Part shown: piece after piece, positions 14,101 through 25,472 of the stretch | Numbering within the stretch: the stretch's first letter is position 1 | How the letters are laid out: the number at the start of each line of letters is the position of its first letter | DNA from: Desmodesmus armatus | Taxonomy: Eukaryota; Chlorophyta; Chlorophyceae; Sphaeropleales; Scenedesmaceae | Assembly: GCA_007449985.2 (NCBI GenBank) | Contig: VIIQ02000632.1 | Span: forward strand, 248,001 to 312,000 | DNA length: 64,000 nucleotides | Direction: 5' to 3' | The notes under the pieces: model-generated | Database searches by the model: none | What the model was told of the DNA's origin: nothing | Seen by the model: the letters and a program-made list of their open reading frames with translations, nothing else | Position numbers and translations under genes: made by a program

Positions 14101-17100
14101 TAGGTCTGCTGCCACTTGCACTAATGGTACTGCCAGCAGCAGCATTGTACTGCTGGTTGTACATTGACACCACCTGCAGTACCTTTGTACTACCAGCAGT
14201 ACATGTGTACTGCCATCCATGAATGTGTACTACCAGCAGTACATGTTTACCATCAGCAGAGCAACAGTACTGCCCACCAAGCTGCATGGTGCTCCCTCAG
14301 TTGCTGCCAAGCTGGCTGAGGCAGGTTGGCCCATCAACATATCAGTACTGCCAGCAAGACCCTTGTGCCGCCAGCAATACCTTTGTACTGCCAAGTGACA
14401 ATAGCGGTCAACAAGGCAAGGGTGGGCAGGCTGCTGTGCCAGATGACAGTCTGCCCCTCTCGTACTGGCAAGCACTCGCCAAAACCTGCCCCCTTCCCCC
14501 ATACACATATTCACCCGCACCACCACACCACCACCTCACCACCACCACCACACCACACCAAGCCATGGTGGTGGTGTGTGGGGTGAGGGGGTGAGGTAAG
14601 GAAGCCACACCACCTGCATGAAACATCTTGCTGCACTGCTGTGTTTCCGCTGTTGCAGGGAGTGGCAACCCAGCAGCAGCAGCAGCGGCGGCGGCTGGCA
14701 GCTCAGCGGCAGCAGCAGCAGGTGGCGGGGGAGCTGCAGCGGCGGCGGCAGCAGCAGCAGCGGGCACGCACTCGTACAAGCTGCTGAGCATGCTGCCTGT
14801 GGACTTACTGGCGAGGTACAACCTGGTCGAGTCAGATAACCAAGGTGACTGCTTTTCTGCTGATTGGGGTTTTGATCAGGGTTGTGGTTACAATGACAGC
14901 ATCTGACTTGGCAACAGGACAGCACAAGTCACCAATGCCCGCTTTGGCAGTTGGGCTTGGCGATAGCCTATCCCTTCCTGAGGAAGCCTCTGTCAAGAAG
15001 ACTTCCAGAAGCCAGAGACGCCTGAGGCCTGACAGGCTTTCTTGCAGTGCTATGCGTGGGAGGGCCTTTCTTTTTAGGATCAGGGCCCCGGTAGTTGCGC
15101 TGCGACCAATGAAACATGATCAACACATGCCATTCACTCCCACCCAGCAGCCATCTGCAGATCTGAGTACATGCATGCCATACGGCCTCACCCTCCTTGC
15201 ACCTGGTGCTGCCAAAGAGGTCCTTGGTGTTCAACCATAGCCCCTGTGGCTGATTTGTTGTCAACCAGTCTAGTACAGCACGTGCCAGATATACCATGCA
15301 CTCACTCTCTTTTGTCCGTTGCTGCTGCTGCACTGCCTCCACAGAGCGTGGCTTCATCACCCTGGTGCTGGCCCTACTGCAGATGAAGCAGTACAAGATG
15401 GATGAAGGTACGGGACAGTCAGGCTTGGATTTGTACTTCTTACTTAGCTTACTGACAGAGAAATGGAAGTTGTTGTGTTTGTATGTGTTGCCTGCTGGAC
15501 AGCTCGCTTGGTGTGCTGGACAGCTCGCTTTGAACAGTATGTGCCGCAGTGAGTACAGGCGGCCAAGGGCGCCTGAACCCGCAGCCAGTAGCGGGTGAAG
15601 CTGGTTGTGTGAAGATATGCTGGTTGTGTGAAGCAGACACTGGCAGCAAGTCTAGCTGGCTCGTGCATGGACTCATCCAGGATCTTTGACAGGCTGTAAG
15701 GATCAATTCCCTTGCAGGCACCATGCATGCATCGGCGTGAAAATTCTTGATGATCCTTGAGAGACTGTATTATGCATTGGAGGGTAGGGTGGTTGTGGCT
15801 AGGCATAGGGCATGGCTTGGCATAGGGCATGCCATAGGCACGGCTGGATGCTGGGCTCTGCCACTCCTGTGGAACTAGATCAGTGCTGAGCTGCCTAGAT
15901 GGTGTTCATGCTCCTTTCCAGCCATGGAAGTGGCTGGTCCTGAAGTGCACTTGATTAGAATACTGTTGATTGCAACTGTATTTTCGCTTTGCAGATGAGC
16001 TGTGGCGACACCAGGGCTGCCTGTTAGGTGTCCTGGCTCCTTTCCCACCATAGTAGTTGCTGGTGATGATCTCCTTTGTCTTCTGGTGATTGACTTGCAA
16101 GTCATCGATTGGTGAAGTTGGTTGTGACTGTGTTTCTGATGTGCAGATGAGCTGTGGCGTCACCTAGGCCAGGTGGGGCTTGAGCGGGACGACCAGGACG
16201 CTGCTATGCCCTTTGGCAAGCACCCCACCAAGATACTGGAGGCGATGGAGCACAGCAGGTAAGGGTTCACTGAAAATGTGGTTTACAGTACAGTATCGTA
16301 ACTCTGGGAGGGGATCCCAAACCTCAGCACTAGCCAGCGAGCCAAGGGTTTATGAGGGTGCCCACAGGGCCTGCAACTCAAGGGTCATCTGATACAGTTG
16401 CTATCGGCAGAATATATCCCAGCACAAACGGTATCCAAACAGAGGAAACCGTGAACAGGTGGATGTGTGTTTGGGCTGCAAACCCTTCCTTGCAGTGCGT
16501 GCAGTCTTGTGCTTGTGCTTGGAGGGAGGCTCTGCTGTCGCTTCCGCTGTCGCATGTGTTGGGTTTATACAATGAATTGCTGGCAGCTCAGCCTGTCCCG
16601 CTGCTGCACGGGCTGTACCTCTGCAGGTACCTTGTGAAGAGCAGGCAGGCCGCCCCCAACACAGAGCGCGGCGTGGTCACCCAGTATGAGTGGGGGGAGG
16701 CGGCACACAGCGAGTTTGGAGACAATGTGCTGGAGGGGGTTGTGACACAGGTCAGTCCAAGGCCACGGGGTGTGTCAGACACCAAGCTTGTTGTGCTTGG
16801 GCGTATAGGGGTTGTTGTGGATTGAGTGCAGGCCCCAGGGGAATGAATGTGGTCTGTGTGGGTACTGCGTGGTGGGGGAACAGATTGCAGACTGGGGCGG
16901 CACGAGAGAGGCCGCATATCAAGCAGGCTGCATTCGTGTGTGGCTTTGAGTTGTCGGCTGCGGGTGAAGCGAGCAAGAGTGGCAGGCATCACTGCACTGG
17001 CATGCATCAGGTTGTAGGTGGGACGGGTGTGGGAGCATACTGTTGCACGTGGATGCTTTCACCGCTGGACGGTATGCTCCACATGCGATGAACTAGGTTG

Positions 17101-17241
17101 ACTAAATGGGTAGCCACATGTCTTGAGACATCCTGACCGGTGCCAAGCAAAGGCAGCTTACAAGAGTGACTCAATGTGCTGCTCCTGGGTGCTGCATTGC
17201 TGCTGCAGTTCTTGGCAGGCGACCAGGCGATCGGCAGCTAG
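11118..17241 (+). CDS. NSE3: MAGE-domain protein, Nse3 subunit of the SMC5-SMC6 complex
   Basis: Ten exons: 11118-11223, 11406-11602, 11959-12024, 12779-12883, 13976-14099, 14659-14844, 15345-15407, 16147-16258, 16627-16750, 17209-17241, closing in phase to 371 aa. Residues 1-123 are low-complexity and charged. The MAGE homology domain starts at about 124 (ALDTAVSRVVRFLLFK, then PVKRQEISDVIT), continues through FGLELRELRR, an Ala/Gly-rich insert near 200-235, GFITLVLALLQM, DELWRHLG and PFGKHPTKIL, and ends with the winged-helix B signature YLVKSRQ and QYEWGEAAHSEFG. Non-animal eukaryotes usually have one MAGE gene, the Nse3 component that works with Nse1 and Nse4 on SMC5-SMC6 in DNA repair. 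The last exon codes only FLAGDQAIGS and stop. Introns 4 and 7 carry decayed copies of the following exon starts. A tandem copy of the exon 4 end places a second GTGAGT 25 bp downstream. Confidence 0.87.
12865..12916 (+). repeat. 25-bp tandem duplication of the NSE3 exon 4 end and donor
   Basis: The string ending exon 4 (gacgtcattacag plus gtgagtga) occurs twice, giving donors at 12884 and 12909. Use of the second would add 25 nt and shift the frame to an early stop. Confidence 0.9.
13411..13592. repeat. Long inverted repeat (hairpin, 86-bp arms, 10-base loop)
   Basis: Arms 13411-13496 and 13507-13592 are near-perfect reverse complements with only a few mismatches; the loop is 13497-13506. 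It lies inside NSE3 intron 4. The arm sequence itself resembles the exon 5 start module (cag plus tctgggcaagggca), so it appears to derive from an inverted copy of that module. Confidence 0.93.
13683..13990 (+). repeat. Tandem copies of the NSE3 exon 5 start with poly-C spacers
   Basis: The word tcgagtgtgggcaagggcaac (allowing changes) begins at 13686, 13827 and 13976. The first two copies are followed by CAT|gtaagc, so they are bounded by AG and GT and measure 33 nt each. The copies are separated by long C tracts. More distant relatives occur near 13240, 13362 and 13570. Confidence 0.9.
14110..14400 (+). repeat. Degenerate repeats of a gtactaccagcagtac-like unit in NSE3 intron 5
   Basis: Several imperfect copies with internal palindromy at about 14145-14280, followed near 14300 by a stretch resembling the interior of exon 5 (ctgccaagctggctgag against ctgccaaactggccaag). 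Confidence 0.7.
15900..16190 (+). repeat. About 152-bp duplication of the NSE3 exon 8 start
   Basis: The acceptor and first bases of exon 8 (gcag|atgagctgtggcg) occur at 15995 and at the true exon, 16147. Upstream intron words (ctcctttcc, ctggt) are duplicated too. The upstream copy runs into a TAG and lacks the rest of the exon. Confidence 0.85.
16286..16352 (+). repeat. Dispersed repeat, copy 1 (matches 45721-45782)
   Basis: Both loci share cagtacagta, then cccaaacctcrgcactagcc and gcgagccaaggg, with few differences. They lie in introns of two different genes, and may be fragments of an interspersed element. Confidence 0.7.
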
Positions 17242-18588
17242 ATGCCAGTAACCAACGCACGGCAGCAGCAGCAGCAGACTGGTGCTGCAAGTGACCCCAT
17301 CAAGCATGCTACAGTGGTGCGCTTGTTATCAACCACAAGGAGGCATGATCAGGTGTTGGCATGTGCTGGTGTCTGCATTGCAGAATATGTTGCAGGGTTT
17401 AGTTGACAACACTGCTTGCAGCAGTATTGGTTTATGCAGTGCACAACGGTTGGTTGTCCTATACCCTTGGGCGCATTTGGTTGCCAGTGTGTCTGGGCTT
17501 CTAGCGTACTTCACACTCTTGCCTGCAGGGTGCCTGTTTGATGTTTCATACATGCCATGACGTGCATGCTGAAACGTGATCTGAGCTTGGCAATAGTGCT
17601 AACCACTGTGGTTGTGTACTCGTGATGGACAATGCCAATGTGTGAAGCATGCTTGGTGGACGGACAGTGTGGTTGATGTTGGCCTGTTGAGGTGCAGGTT
17701 TCTGTGGCTTGGGTGTTGGTGCTTGATGTGCCTCTTGGGTGTGTGGCTCCCCTGTCTCTTGTGCACCGCACGCCAGCAAGTCCATAGAATGATTTAAAGT
17801 CACCAGTTTATCCAGAGGTGCTCTGAGCTCTGAGTGTTTGGCAGCACCTGCGAGGTTTGCCGGCACTGTGTACGGCTGCGAGAAGGGTGCATGTTCGGCT
17901 TCCTTGAACTTTTTGGAATCATGCTGTGGTGTGCCAAACAGCCATCATTGGTATGTCTACACAATGTGTATTTTTCCAGCCCTTCGGCGCCGGTCGGCGG
18001 TGGCAGAAACGTTGTCCTGGCCATAGTGCAGTAGAGAGATCTACATTGCAATACAGTCCATCTGGTGTGGAGCATGGTCTGGTGTGGAGCATGGAGGATC
18101 CTGTGGGGGCTGGACGAGGGTGGTTGAGCCTCTTCATACGGTGCAATCTCAGAATGCATGGCCCAGTATCAGCTGCCTGGTTCAAAGGAAGTAAGCAGCA
18201 TACGTCAACAGCACGTCACTCAGCAACTGCCAACTTATGGCACGAGCAGCTGTCTGGTTGGTGCGCAATCACCTGCAATGTTGCCAGGATGCGCAGGATC
18301 ACTGGGCGACCAGCCTGAACCCAGCCTGATGCAACAGACCGAAATGTGGGTCACAAAACACAAGGTACCCAATGCACCACCCAATTCCTAAACCACAATC
18401 ACTAAATCATTTGATCTGATCACAGCAGTCTGTATGTACAAAATCAACACCACAACCCGCCGTGCACAAGACATAAATATGGCAGCGGCAAGTAGCTGCT
18501 GCGTGGCCCCGACACAATACTTAAAATACTTACAATACTGCACAAAACAAAACACCCATAGCAAGTGTGTTATCCTCCTCAGGACCCA
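17242..18588. other. Region between convergent NSE3 and MYND genes
   Basis: No supported coding exon. It should contain both 3' UTRs. A short hairpin-like pair (gggagcatac / gtatgctcc) occurs at 17032-17080. Open frames on both strands have no family motif. Confidence 0.5.
18530..18534 (-). terminator. Possible TGTAA polyadenylation signal of the MYND gene
   Basis: TTACA on the + strand reads TGTAA on the minus strand about 55 bases after the MYND stop codon. TGTAA is the usual poly(A) signal in chlorophycean green algae; the assignment is by position only. Confidence 0.4.
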
Positions 18589-21500
18589 CTACGCCTGGAT
18601 GCCGGCAGCTGCTGCTGCTGCTGCCGCCGCCAGGGCCTTGCACACCGGCTTGTGCTGCTGCCACGCCTGCCGCTGACACACCCGCCCACAGTAGCGGGCC
18701 GTGAGGCACCCCGCACACAGGCAGCTGCGACCCGACACCAGCTGCACCTCTGTGGGCCCACTGACGTTCACACATGCTGCGTTGTTGCAGAATTCCGGCA
18801 CTGCGATCCTGCACAGCATCGCCCCGCTCGCCTGCAGCTCCTGCGCTAGTGCTGTCAATGCGCTAGTACTGACTCCATCCTCTTCCCTCAAGGCCTCCTG
18901 AGCTGCTGACAGCCCCTCCAGCTGCTGCTGAAACTGCTGCAGCTCCCCACCGGCAGCAGCTGCCAGTGCTGCTTGTGCCGCAGGGCATGTGATGCCATCC
19001 ACCCAAGCAGCCGCTGCAGCTACCAACCTCTCAAGCTCGCAGGCTGCAGGTGTGGCAGCAGCATCGCCGCCCTGTCCGTCAAGTTGCTGCTCCCGACCAG
19101 GGATGCACACACATGCTGCGCCTTGTGCCGTACACCGCACCTCTTGCGGAAGGAAAACCTCAGGCTGCGCTGGTGACCCCGTTGCCAGCAGCAGCTGCAG
19201 CTGCTGTGCCCATTCCAGGAAGCAGCGCCCCAACAGCACAAGGCTCGGCAGGAGATCCACTGCCGGCTGCTGCAGCATTCCCCCTGGTGCAGCCAGACCC
19301 TGTTGGCCTGCTGCTGCTGGTACTGCCACTGCTGGTACTGCCCCTGCGCCTGCTTGTACTGACCCTGCCCCTGCTGGTCCCGCCCCAGCTGGCACCCCCT
19401 GCAACAGCCCAACAGCGGCTCGGGCAACCTCCACGCAGCAGGCATTGGCCGCCGGCTGCCCCCAGCACAGCGCGTGAGCCGCCACCACCTGACAGCGGCT
19501 CAACTTCTGTAAGGTGCTCAGCAGGCTGTGCAGCCGCCGCTGCTCGTGCACCTGTGCTTGCGGCCCCCGGAGGCCCATATGCAGGACAAGCGGGGACTCG
19601 ACACCGCGAATAGCTTCAAACACTAAGTCAGCGAACAGGTTGTTCAGGCAGCTGCGGATCAACGCAGGGGACTCGAAATTCGGGTCACGCTGCGCTGCTG
19701 CTGTAGCCGACCGCACCCCGGCCTCCAACGCAGCGCACACCTCGACAAACCTCTCAGACACGAGTGGCACTGCGGTATGCGCCACAGCAGCTGCTGCGGC
19801 GTCAGTGCGGGGTGTGGCCGGCAGGGTAGCTGTGCTGCTGCTGTCTGCTAGCCACATGCTGCTTTTCTGGACGAGCACTGATAGCAGCTGCGCCAGCTTT
19901 GACGCACATCTACCCGCAACCTCGCTCTGCAGAGCGCTGGTGCCTGGCACACTTGGCGTGCTGCTGCATGCAGCAGCAACACCTGCTGCTGTTGCTGCTG
20001 CTTGCGCATGCTGTGGCTGCTGTTGCTGCAACAGCAGCTGGTCTGTCAGTTCCAGCACCCCGCTCAGCACCTCCTCCATCCAAGCAGCGCGAGGGGGCTG
20101 AAGCCCAGCCCGGTCGCCCTTGCACCAGCTGTGTGCCGGGCAACAGATGTGCAGCATCGCTGGCACGCTCAGCGACTGGCAGCTGTGATCCAACAGCTTG
20201 AACACACATGCTTGTACGGACACCTCACTGCTGACTATCCCTGGGCTCTGCAGCAGTTTGTTTGCGCAGGGCAGCAGCACCGCGGGCAGCAGCGTATGCA
20301 CCCGCTGCTCAAACTGCCAGCGCTGCAGGTTCTCTGCATCACTCTGCTGCTGGGACCATACTGAGTGCCACCGCCCCTTGATGGTCAGCTCCAACATTGT
20401 CTCAGTGATTGCTCCCCACATACGCTGCAACAACAGCAAGGCGGACACACCCAGCCGCAGGTATGTTGATTGCCGCCTTAACTATACACCAGCCACACAC
20501 AGTGAGCGGTGTGTGATGGGCAGCACTGTCGCTGGGTGCTCTGTGTGCATCAACCATACTGGTCTGTATAGACTGATTTATGGTGTGTAAAGACTACATA
20601 CCGGTGTGTAGTGAGCACATACTGGTGTTGACAGACTACAGAGTGGTGTGAAAAGACCACGTACCATAGAGCTTTCCAGGTCGCACAAGACTTGGGGCAG
20701 GATAGGCGGCTGTACTGCGTCCAGCAGAGCTGCTAATCCCAGCAGCTCCAGCAGCTCCAACTGGCAGGGCGTTGAGATGTAATCCCTGTCGCCGCTGCTG
20801 CTGCTGCCTCCACCCTGGGGTCCCCTCGACTTGCTGCCGCTGCTGCGCCCACTGCTGCTAGCACTGCTGCCACGCATTCTCCTGCTGCTGCCCTCCGGCC
20901 CTGACACCTGTCTGCTGCTGGCAGGTTGCAGGCCTGGCTTGCCCAAGCAGCATTCAGCACCAACAGGGATGCAGCCCCGGGAAGCTGAGCAGGAGAGAGG
21001 AGGAGCTGCTGCAGCCGCTCATCCTGCACGCCCGTCTGATAGCTGCGCCTGAAAGAAACCAGCAAGCCGCGCCCAAGCTTCATCAAGCCTTCCATCTTGT
21101 CCTGCTGCGCTTGCAGCAGAGCTGCTACTTGCTGCGATGCACCCTGCTGCACAGCAGGCAGCACGTGCTGCAGCACGCTGCTGACATGCTGCAGGCCTGC
21201 CGTGCACAGCTGCATGGCTGCTTCGGCATGCGTGGAGGGATCGCACAGCCAGGCGATACTGTTGACAGCCTCGGTTTCACCCGCTGAACCCCACAGGTCC
21301 CTTAGGCTGGAGTGCAGGCCGCCGGTCAGGGCCATGATAGCCATGTGCACGGGGTCATTTTGGGCCAATCTGGCGCTGGTAGAGCAAAGCTCTTCACTAC
21401 TGAGGCCTCCAAGCGTTGCTGCTTCGCTGCGCAGGTCAGCTGCCGCCGCTGCCATGGCGGCTGCGTACTGCTGCAGCGCCCCGCTGTCCTGCAGCTGCTG

Positions 21501-22248
21501 CCGCATGCTGCTGCCCAGGTTGCCGGCAGCAGCGCCATTCTTGATCAGGCCTGATGCTTCTGCTGCACGCAGGAATGCGTGGAGCACCGTCAGGGATGCG
21601 CATGTGCATGGTGACTTCCAGCTGTGCTGAGCAGCTGTTCTGAAAGCGGTGGCAAGTTTCATGGGGACCTGTAGCAGACAGTTGCAGCAAGCAGAAGCTG
21701 TGTATTCGCTGACGGACATGAGGGCGGTATGGTAGCTGAGGCAAGCGCTGTGTGCACCTCCTCAGTCGTTTACTGCTCTGCCAAACTCACTTTGGAGTTC
21801 TTCAGAAAGATGCTGGTGGTGTAATTAGCATGCTGTAGAAATGTACCGGCCCATGGGTGCCCTCAAGCAGCAACACAACACATGATGGGGTGCGGTTCCT
21901 GCTGCTCCATCAGCATCAGCATTGCGTCTTGATTGCGCTGGGACACACCTGCAGCTGCTGCACCAACTTCTTCCATGTTGACTTGGGCGGTGGTGGCGAT
22001 TGTTGCAGCCTCACAACCAGGCTCAACATGCTGTTGTGCAGGGTCCTATCTGTGGGGTCCCGTGCTGCATCCTGCAGGTCCTGCAGGAGCTTGACAACTC
22101 GTTCCCATGCACCAGCAACACTTGTACCCATGGCACGTATTGTGTTGCAAGGGATATAGGCTTGCTGCTCAACTGTCTGGACAAAGCAAGTGAACAGTAT
22201 GATTGATGATCTGCCCGAAATGCGCACGGGTGACAGCTTCAAGTTCAC
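18589..22248 (-). CDS. Large MYND zinc-finger protein
   Basis: Minus-strand exons 21949-22248, 20908-21668, 20665-20785 and 18589-20424 join in phase to about 1005 aa. The intron 20786-20907 restores a frame that otherwise breaks. The C-terminus, about residues 940-989, is a MYND finger: CNNAAC, CLCAGC, YCGRVCQ, then WQQHKPVC, followed by an Ala tail. The rest is Ala/Leu/Gln-rich and probably helical, without another domain I can name. MYND fingers mediate protein-protein contacts, and green algae carry many proteins of this long-helical plus C-terminal MYND type. The start is uncertain: ATG 22248 is the first in frame, but a tccag acceptor-like site at about 22180 could mean an upstream exon, and MGTSVAG at about 22132 is an alternative. 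Confidence 0.8.
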
Positions 22249-22508
22249 CGTATGCAGATTTTTACATCACATGAAATGCTGCATTCATCGACCCAACTTG
22301 AGAAGTGAGACGTTGCCTGACTGCTGTTGGCAACCGCTTGTCCAAAAAATGTTTTGACTCCGGTAGTAGTTGCGTGTTCATGCTATCAGTGTATCATATC
22401 CTGTCACTCACAAAGCAATGTTTGAGTGATCTGCTTCGTTAGGCGGCCCAAGCTCGCACCGTATTATCTTGATCACTGAACTCAGATCGTCCAGCACTGG
22501 CAGAACTA
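22249..22508. promoter_or_regulatory. Shared upstream region of MYND gene (-) and repeat protein gene (+)
   Basis: About 260 bp between divergent start codons; less GC-rich than the coding regions. No specific box is recognised. Confidence 0.45.
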
Positions 22509-24805
22509 ATGTGGGGCTGTCTTGCGCGCCTGGTGGTCTCCAGGCGCACACAAGACACTGCAAAACATGTCCTCGCCCACGCATGGGGCCTGCAGCACTT
22601 GGGTGTTGGGGCTGTCACCAGCTCAGCAGGAGGAAGGCCCAAGGCAGCGCAACAGGCAGCAGCAGCAGCAGCAGCGGCAGGAAGCAGCCATTCATCCATC
22701 ACCAGCTGGATGAGCATCAGCAGCTCAAGCTCTGTGGCAGCGGGCAGCAGGGGCAGGCAGCCGCGCAGCAACACAGCACAGGAGTCGGATGCAGCCATGC
22801 AGGCCGGCAATCATAAGGAGCAGCTGACAACCAAGCAGATTAGGAGTCTACCTAGCGTGGTGGCTATGGAGGCTGTCTTCATACAGTACGGCAGCAGCTT
22901 CAACTTGACCCACACAGCAGCAGCCCTCAACAGGTTGGCCAAGCTCGCTGACACTGGGGGCAGGGATAGCAACTTGCAGCAGCTGCTGCCGTGCAAGTGG
23001 CTGCAGCTGCTGCCTGAAGCACGGGGCCATCAATGCGCCACCGCCCTGTGCGCATGCCTCGGTCTCAGCAAGGAGCATGCTAACACAGTCTGGGCCCCAA
23101 GTTGGGCGGCGTTCATGCAGCACGTGCAGCGGGGCTCGGGGGAAGGGTTGATGCCGCAGGACATTGCCGATGCAGTGCGTGCTGCTGCAAAGCTGCGCAA
23201 GCAGCCAGGCCCCGGCGAGCTGCAGCTGCTTGCGCGCAAGTGGCTGCAGCTCCTGCCTCAAGCAGGGGCACACCAGTGTGCCAGCGCCCTGTGCGCATGT
23301 GTCGGGCTTAGCAAGGAGCTGATCGACGCAGTCTGGGCCCCAAGCTGGGCTGCGTTTATGCAGCATGTCCAGCGGGGATCAGGAAAGGAGCTTGTGGCGC
23401 GGGACATTGCCGATGCAGTGTGCGCGGCTGCTAAGCTGTGCAAGCAGCCAGGCCCTGGCGAGCTGCAGCTGCTGGTGCAGGCTTTCCTGCAGCTGCGGCA
23501 AGAGCTGCTGGCAGGTGCCAGTGCCCGCATGTCAGGTAGTTTGATTAATGACATCAACAGGCTGTCAAAACTGCCAGGCTGGCAGGGGGCCATCCGACAG
23601 CAGGACATGCAGCAGCTGCGGGGCGTGCAGCAGCAGCGGCAGGCAGAGGGCGGATAAGACAGCAGATCAGATCAGCTGCGACAGTGGTGCAGTTGCAGCA
23701 CGTTTGCAATGAGCGGGGTGGCAGCTTTAACCTTATGGAGACAGCCGCTGCCCTTGGCAAGCTTTCTAAGCTTGCCAAGCTCGGCTGCGAGGGTCAGGCT
23801 AAGGGGCAGAAAAAAACAAGGCCAGACAGCGAGAGCAGGGTCGATGCAGTTTGGGACCCCACATGGGCGTCGTTCATGCAGCATGTGCAGCAGGGATCAG
23901 GGGAGGGGTTCTTGCTGCAGGCCATTGGACAAGCAGTGGAAGCTGCTGCAAAGTTGCGCAAGCAGCCGGGCCCTGGCGAGCTGCAGCCGCTGGTGCAGGC
24001 GTTCCTGCGCCCAAGGGAGCGGTTCAGTGCTGCAGAAGCTAAAAGCTGTGATCAATTGATCACAGCGCTAGACCAGCTGTCGCAATTGCCAGGCTGGCAG
24101 GGGGGTGTTAGTGATCAGGACATGCATCAGCTGCTGGGTGTGCAGCAGAAGCTACTTGACCAGAAGACAGAGCGGCTGCTCACAGAAGAGATCAGGTCAG
24201 CTGAGACGGTTGCGCAGTTGCAGCACGTCTGCAACAAGTCGGGTGACAGCTTTGAAGTCATCCACGCAGCAGCTGCTCTGAGCAGGTTCAACAAGCTCAG
24301 CCGCAGCTGTGGCCTGCAGAAAGACAGCTATAAGGACAGCGGGATGCTGCAGCTGCTTGTGCGCAAGTGGCTGCAGCTGCTGCCTGCAGCCGGGGTGCGT
24401 GAATGTTCCAACGTCCTGTTAGCAAGTATCAGTCTCGGCGAGGAGCATGTTGACGCACTTTGGGCCCCAACCTGGGCGGCCCTCATGCAGCATCTGCAGC
24501 GGGGATCAAGGGAGGGACTGGTGGGGCGGGACATTGGCGACGCAATGCGTGCTGCCGCGCATGTGCGCAAGCAGCCAGGACCCGGCGACGTGCAGCTGCT
24601 GGTGCAGGCTTTCCTGCAGCCCGAGGTGTTGGCAAGCGCCGAGCCTTGGCAAGTTGGCAGCACTGTCAGGGCTGTCAAGACGCTGTCACGTTTACCGGGC
24701 TGGCAGGGCGGTGTCAGTGAGCAGGACTGGCAGCTGCTTCTCCAGCAGTACCTGCTAACGAAGCAGCGGCTGGCGGCTGATGCAGAGGCAGGCCAGCCTA
24801 GCTGA
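22509..24805 (+). CDS. Helical repeat protein (organelle RNA-factor-like), with apparent frameshift
   Basis: A first frame runs 22509-23657 and a second from at least 23650 to 24805. At the break, the second frame continues the repeat pattern seen later in the protein (RSAATVVQLQHVC against RSAETVAQLQHVC), so this looks like one gene of about 765 aa broken by one extra base in a G-rich run near 23648-23653. The N-terminus (MWGCLARLVVSRR) is basic and could be an organelle transit peptide. The body consists of repeated segments: FNLTHTAAALNRLAKL, KWLQLLP, VWAPSWAAFMQHVQRGSG, DIADAVRAAAKLRKQPGPGELQLL, four or so copies in all. The pattern recalls the leucine-rich helical repeats of algal organelle RNA-binding (OPR or RAP-type) proteins, but I see no RAP domain. 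Function is not assigned. Confidence 0.6.
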
Positions 24806-25319
24806 GACAGTTGCGCCACTGCCGCCACTGCTGCCGCGCGTCAGACACAGAATCAGGCCTGTGCCTAAGTGCTGTGCTCAGCATTGCTGGGCAGGATGAC
24901 GAGGAAGCTCTTTGCCTGTACACGAATCCCAAAGCAAGGTGAGCCACAGCCAGGCAGCTGGGCGTGCTCCTGCTGCTGGTGCTGCGAATTGATCCCAGAG
25001 AGCTCCTAGAGGATGAGACTAGAAGCCAGAATAGCGCAGCTAGTGTCTGAGGAGTCTGGCATTACGTGCATTTGGGCAAGGTGGCAAGGCGGCTGGCTGA
25101 GGCATGTGTTGCAACGTTCAGAGACAGTCGCTGCATAGTGTCATTGTAAGGTGCAAGTGCAGCTGTGCTGGCTGTGATATGGGGTGGCTGTGCTACGATG
25201 TTGTAGCGTCTGCTTGGACCATGAACATCATCGCAAGAGCCTGAACTGAGGTGCCATGCCTCGCTCCCCCTCTCTGCTGTCTTGTGTCCTGCTGCTGCTG
25301 CTGCTGCTGTTGCTGTCAG

Positions 25320-25472
25320 GGTGTCCCTCCCGTGTGGCAGCAGCTGCGGCGGCTGTGTGACCAGAGCCCACTGTGTGCACCCGCCAGGCTGCAGCAGGTC
25401 AGCAGGGAGCTGCAGGAGCTGCAGGCAGAAGTGGAGGCACTGAGGCACCGCAGTGCACACCTAGAGCAGTAG
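25320..25472 (+). CDS. Possible 3'-terminal exon with coiled-coil end
   Basis: A (CTG)n-CAG acceptor at 25319 is followed by an open frame beginning GVPPVWQQLRRLCDQ and ending in a heptad-like QVSRELQELQAEVEALR before TAG. No upstream exons were found, so its gene is unknown. Confidence 0.3.
   Translation, partial: GVPPVWQQLRRLCDQSPLCAPARLQQVSRELQELQAEVEALRHRSAHLEQ

Noticed and set aside
20733..21719. Separate 328-aa minus-strand gene
   Set aside because: It is exon 2 of the MYND gene; splicing at 20907/20786 restores the frame into exon 3.
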